Shown: positions 63,177 to 64,000 of the stretch, one piece after another | Layout: each line of letters opens with the position of its first letter | How positions within the stretch are numbered: position 1 is the first letter of the stretch | From: Astropecten irregularis | Taxonomy: Eukaryota; Echinodermata; Asteroidea; Paxillosida; Astropectinidae | NCBI GenBank assembly: GCA_963971285.1 | Contig: OZ020256.1 | Location: forward strand, 4,590,501-4,654,500 | Direction: 5' to 3' | Length of the DNA stretch: 64,000 nt | The notes under the pieces: generated by a model | The model's database searches: none | What the model was told of the DNA's origin: nothing | The model's input: only the letters and a program-made list of their open reading frames with translations | Program-made: the position numbers and the translations under genes

Positions 63177-63520
63177 GGTAGCATACCAAGAAACAGAAAT
63201 CTTCACAGATTTACCTAGAACTTACAGGGTATAAAGATGGTGATGGTACAAACATACCATTAAAATTGTTCTTCCTCAAATGTACCGATATTTATCCAGG
63301 AAAGAGTACAACCAAAGACCACAAACAGTTTTCATCTCCGGGTGAGATCAAAACTCCTGTGAATAGATTATTTGAAAATACCATTAGCGCTTTTCACTTT
63401 TTTCTCAATAAGTGGGCACTGCATGGAAATGGAAATTTCACAGATGACTGTATCTTTCTTGATATTTTTGCAGATGAATCGGCATTTCTTGGACAAAACA
63501 GTATGAATCAACCTGCTGTT
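63177..63520 (+). mobile_element. TTAA MITE, copy 5 (degenerate)
   Basis: Reads AAACAGAAATCTTCACAGAT, ACTTACAGGGTATAAAGATG, AAACATACCATTAAAA, TTATCCAGGAAA, AGTGGGCACTGCATGG, TTTCACAGATGACTG and TTTGCAGATGAATC in family order. Terminal TTAA sites and outer ends are lost. The open frame across it is fortuitous. Confidence 0.7.
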
Positions 63521-64000
63521 GAATCTTCAATCTCTATTTTGTGGCCTATAGGTATCATACTTCAAATGAAAGTTAATTTAATTTTTCATTCCTGTTCAAT
63601 ATCACCAGTTGAAAATTTCATAATTTTTCATGGTCAAATCACGGCCTAAACTTTATAAATACCGATCTTTGAATCAAAACATTCTATCGAAAGAATGTTC
63701 CATGCTTGTGATGATCAACAACTCCCTGTGTGCAGTGAAGCCCAGAAATTCCGCACCAGCACTCGAATACAAATGCAGTAATGTTGCGGGAACTGCAGTA
63801 TGTGCAAATTCATGCACTCTTGTGTATTGCTTACTGCAAAATTATTTTGTGTGTAGGGAATGCAGCGTTTCCTAGCAATAAGTGAAGCTGTGAAACGGGC
63901 CCACGTTGTTCACAAGACTGTGAACAAGGCAGGATATTGTATGCCACATAATCCAGTGATCATTCAAGAGTCCCTGTACTAACGAGAAGTGAGCTGTAGG

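Noticed and set aside
63266-63649. A 127-residue plus-strand frame
   Set aside because: Mostly within the degenerate TTAA MITE copy; no conserved motif.
57700-64000. Search for the missing SAM core exon (WLR...GFPQYAQL, FPIDI pattern)
   Set aside because: No minus-strand stretch with these codons and matching splice phase was found by eye.

Overview
The window is eukaryotic nuclear DNA. It is AT-rich, has long introns, and is dense in short inverted-repeat (MITE-like) elements. No bacterial-style gene arrangement, organelle sequence or rRNA is visible. Two genes can be reconstructed exon by exon, both on the minus strand and both running off the window. Their protein families, the intron density and the style of the repeats (frequent TAGGCCTA-like words, ACATGTA words, many palindromic MITEs) suggest a marine invertebrate deuterostome, perhaps an echinoderm. 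That assignment is inference, not proof.

Left part (about 1-13.1 kb): the 5' coding half-lobe of a CDKL5 orthologue, a serine/threonine kinase. Six coding exons join in frame from the start codon at 13091 down to 1325 and give about 104 residues of the kinase N-lobe. The rest of the kinase lies beyond the left edge. A possible untranslated first exon or promoter lies near 17.0-17.3 kb. The introns hold a minisatellite, a hAT-like element with a perfect 8-bp target duplication, and several MITEs.

Middle (about 13.1-22.2 kb): intergenic DNA between the 5' end of CDKL5 and the 3' end of the next gene, with the presumed 3' UTR of that gene at its right end.

Right part (22.2-57.7 kb and beyond): a DLC1/STARD13/STARD8-family RhoGAP. 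Thirteen coding exons join in frame into 1,236 residues: the end of a SAM domain, a long serine-rich linker with an LD-like motif, a RhoGAP domain with its arginine finger, and a C-terminal START domain with the stop at 22204. The first SAM exon(s) and the start codon are not in the window.

The two genes are tandem and co-oriented, and nothing suggests joint regulation. The introns are rich in mobile-element history: a palindromic TTAA-flanked MITE family in five copies (two of them nested inside other repeats), two hAT-like elements, a GGGGCCAATTTCAT-type MITE family, a dispersed family with TGACGTCA-containing ends, and two 72-nt tRNA-derived elements. The most unusual item is a nearly perfect 667-bp tandem duplication at 42286-43620 on the plus strand. 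Each copy could encode a membrane-segment exon and a tail exon, with a MITE sitting between them.
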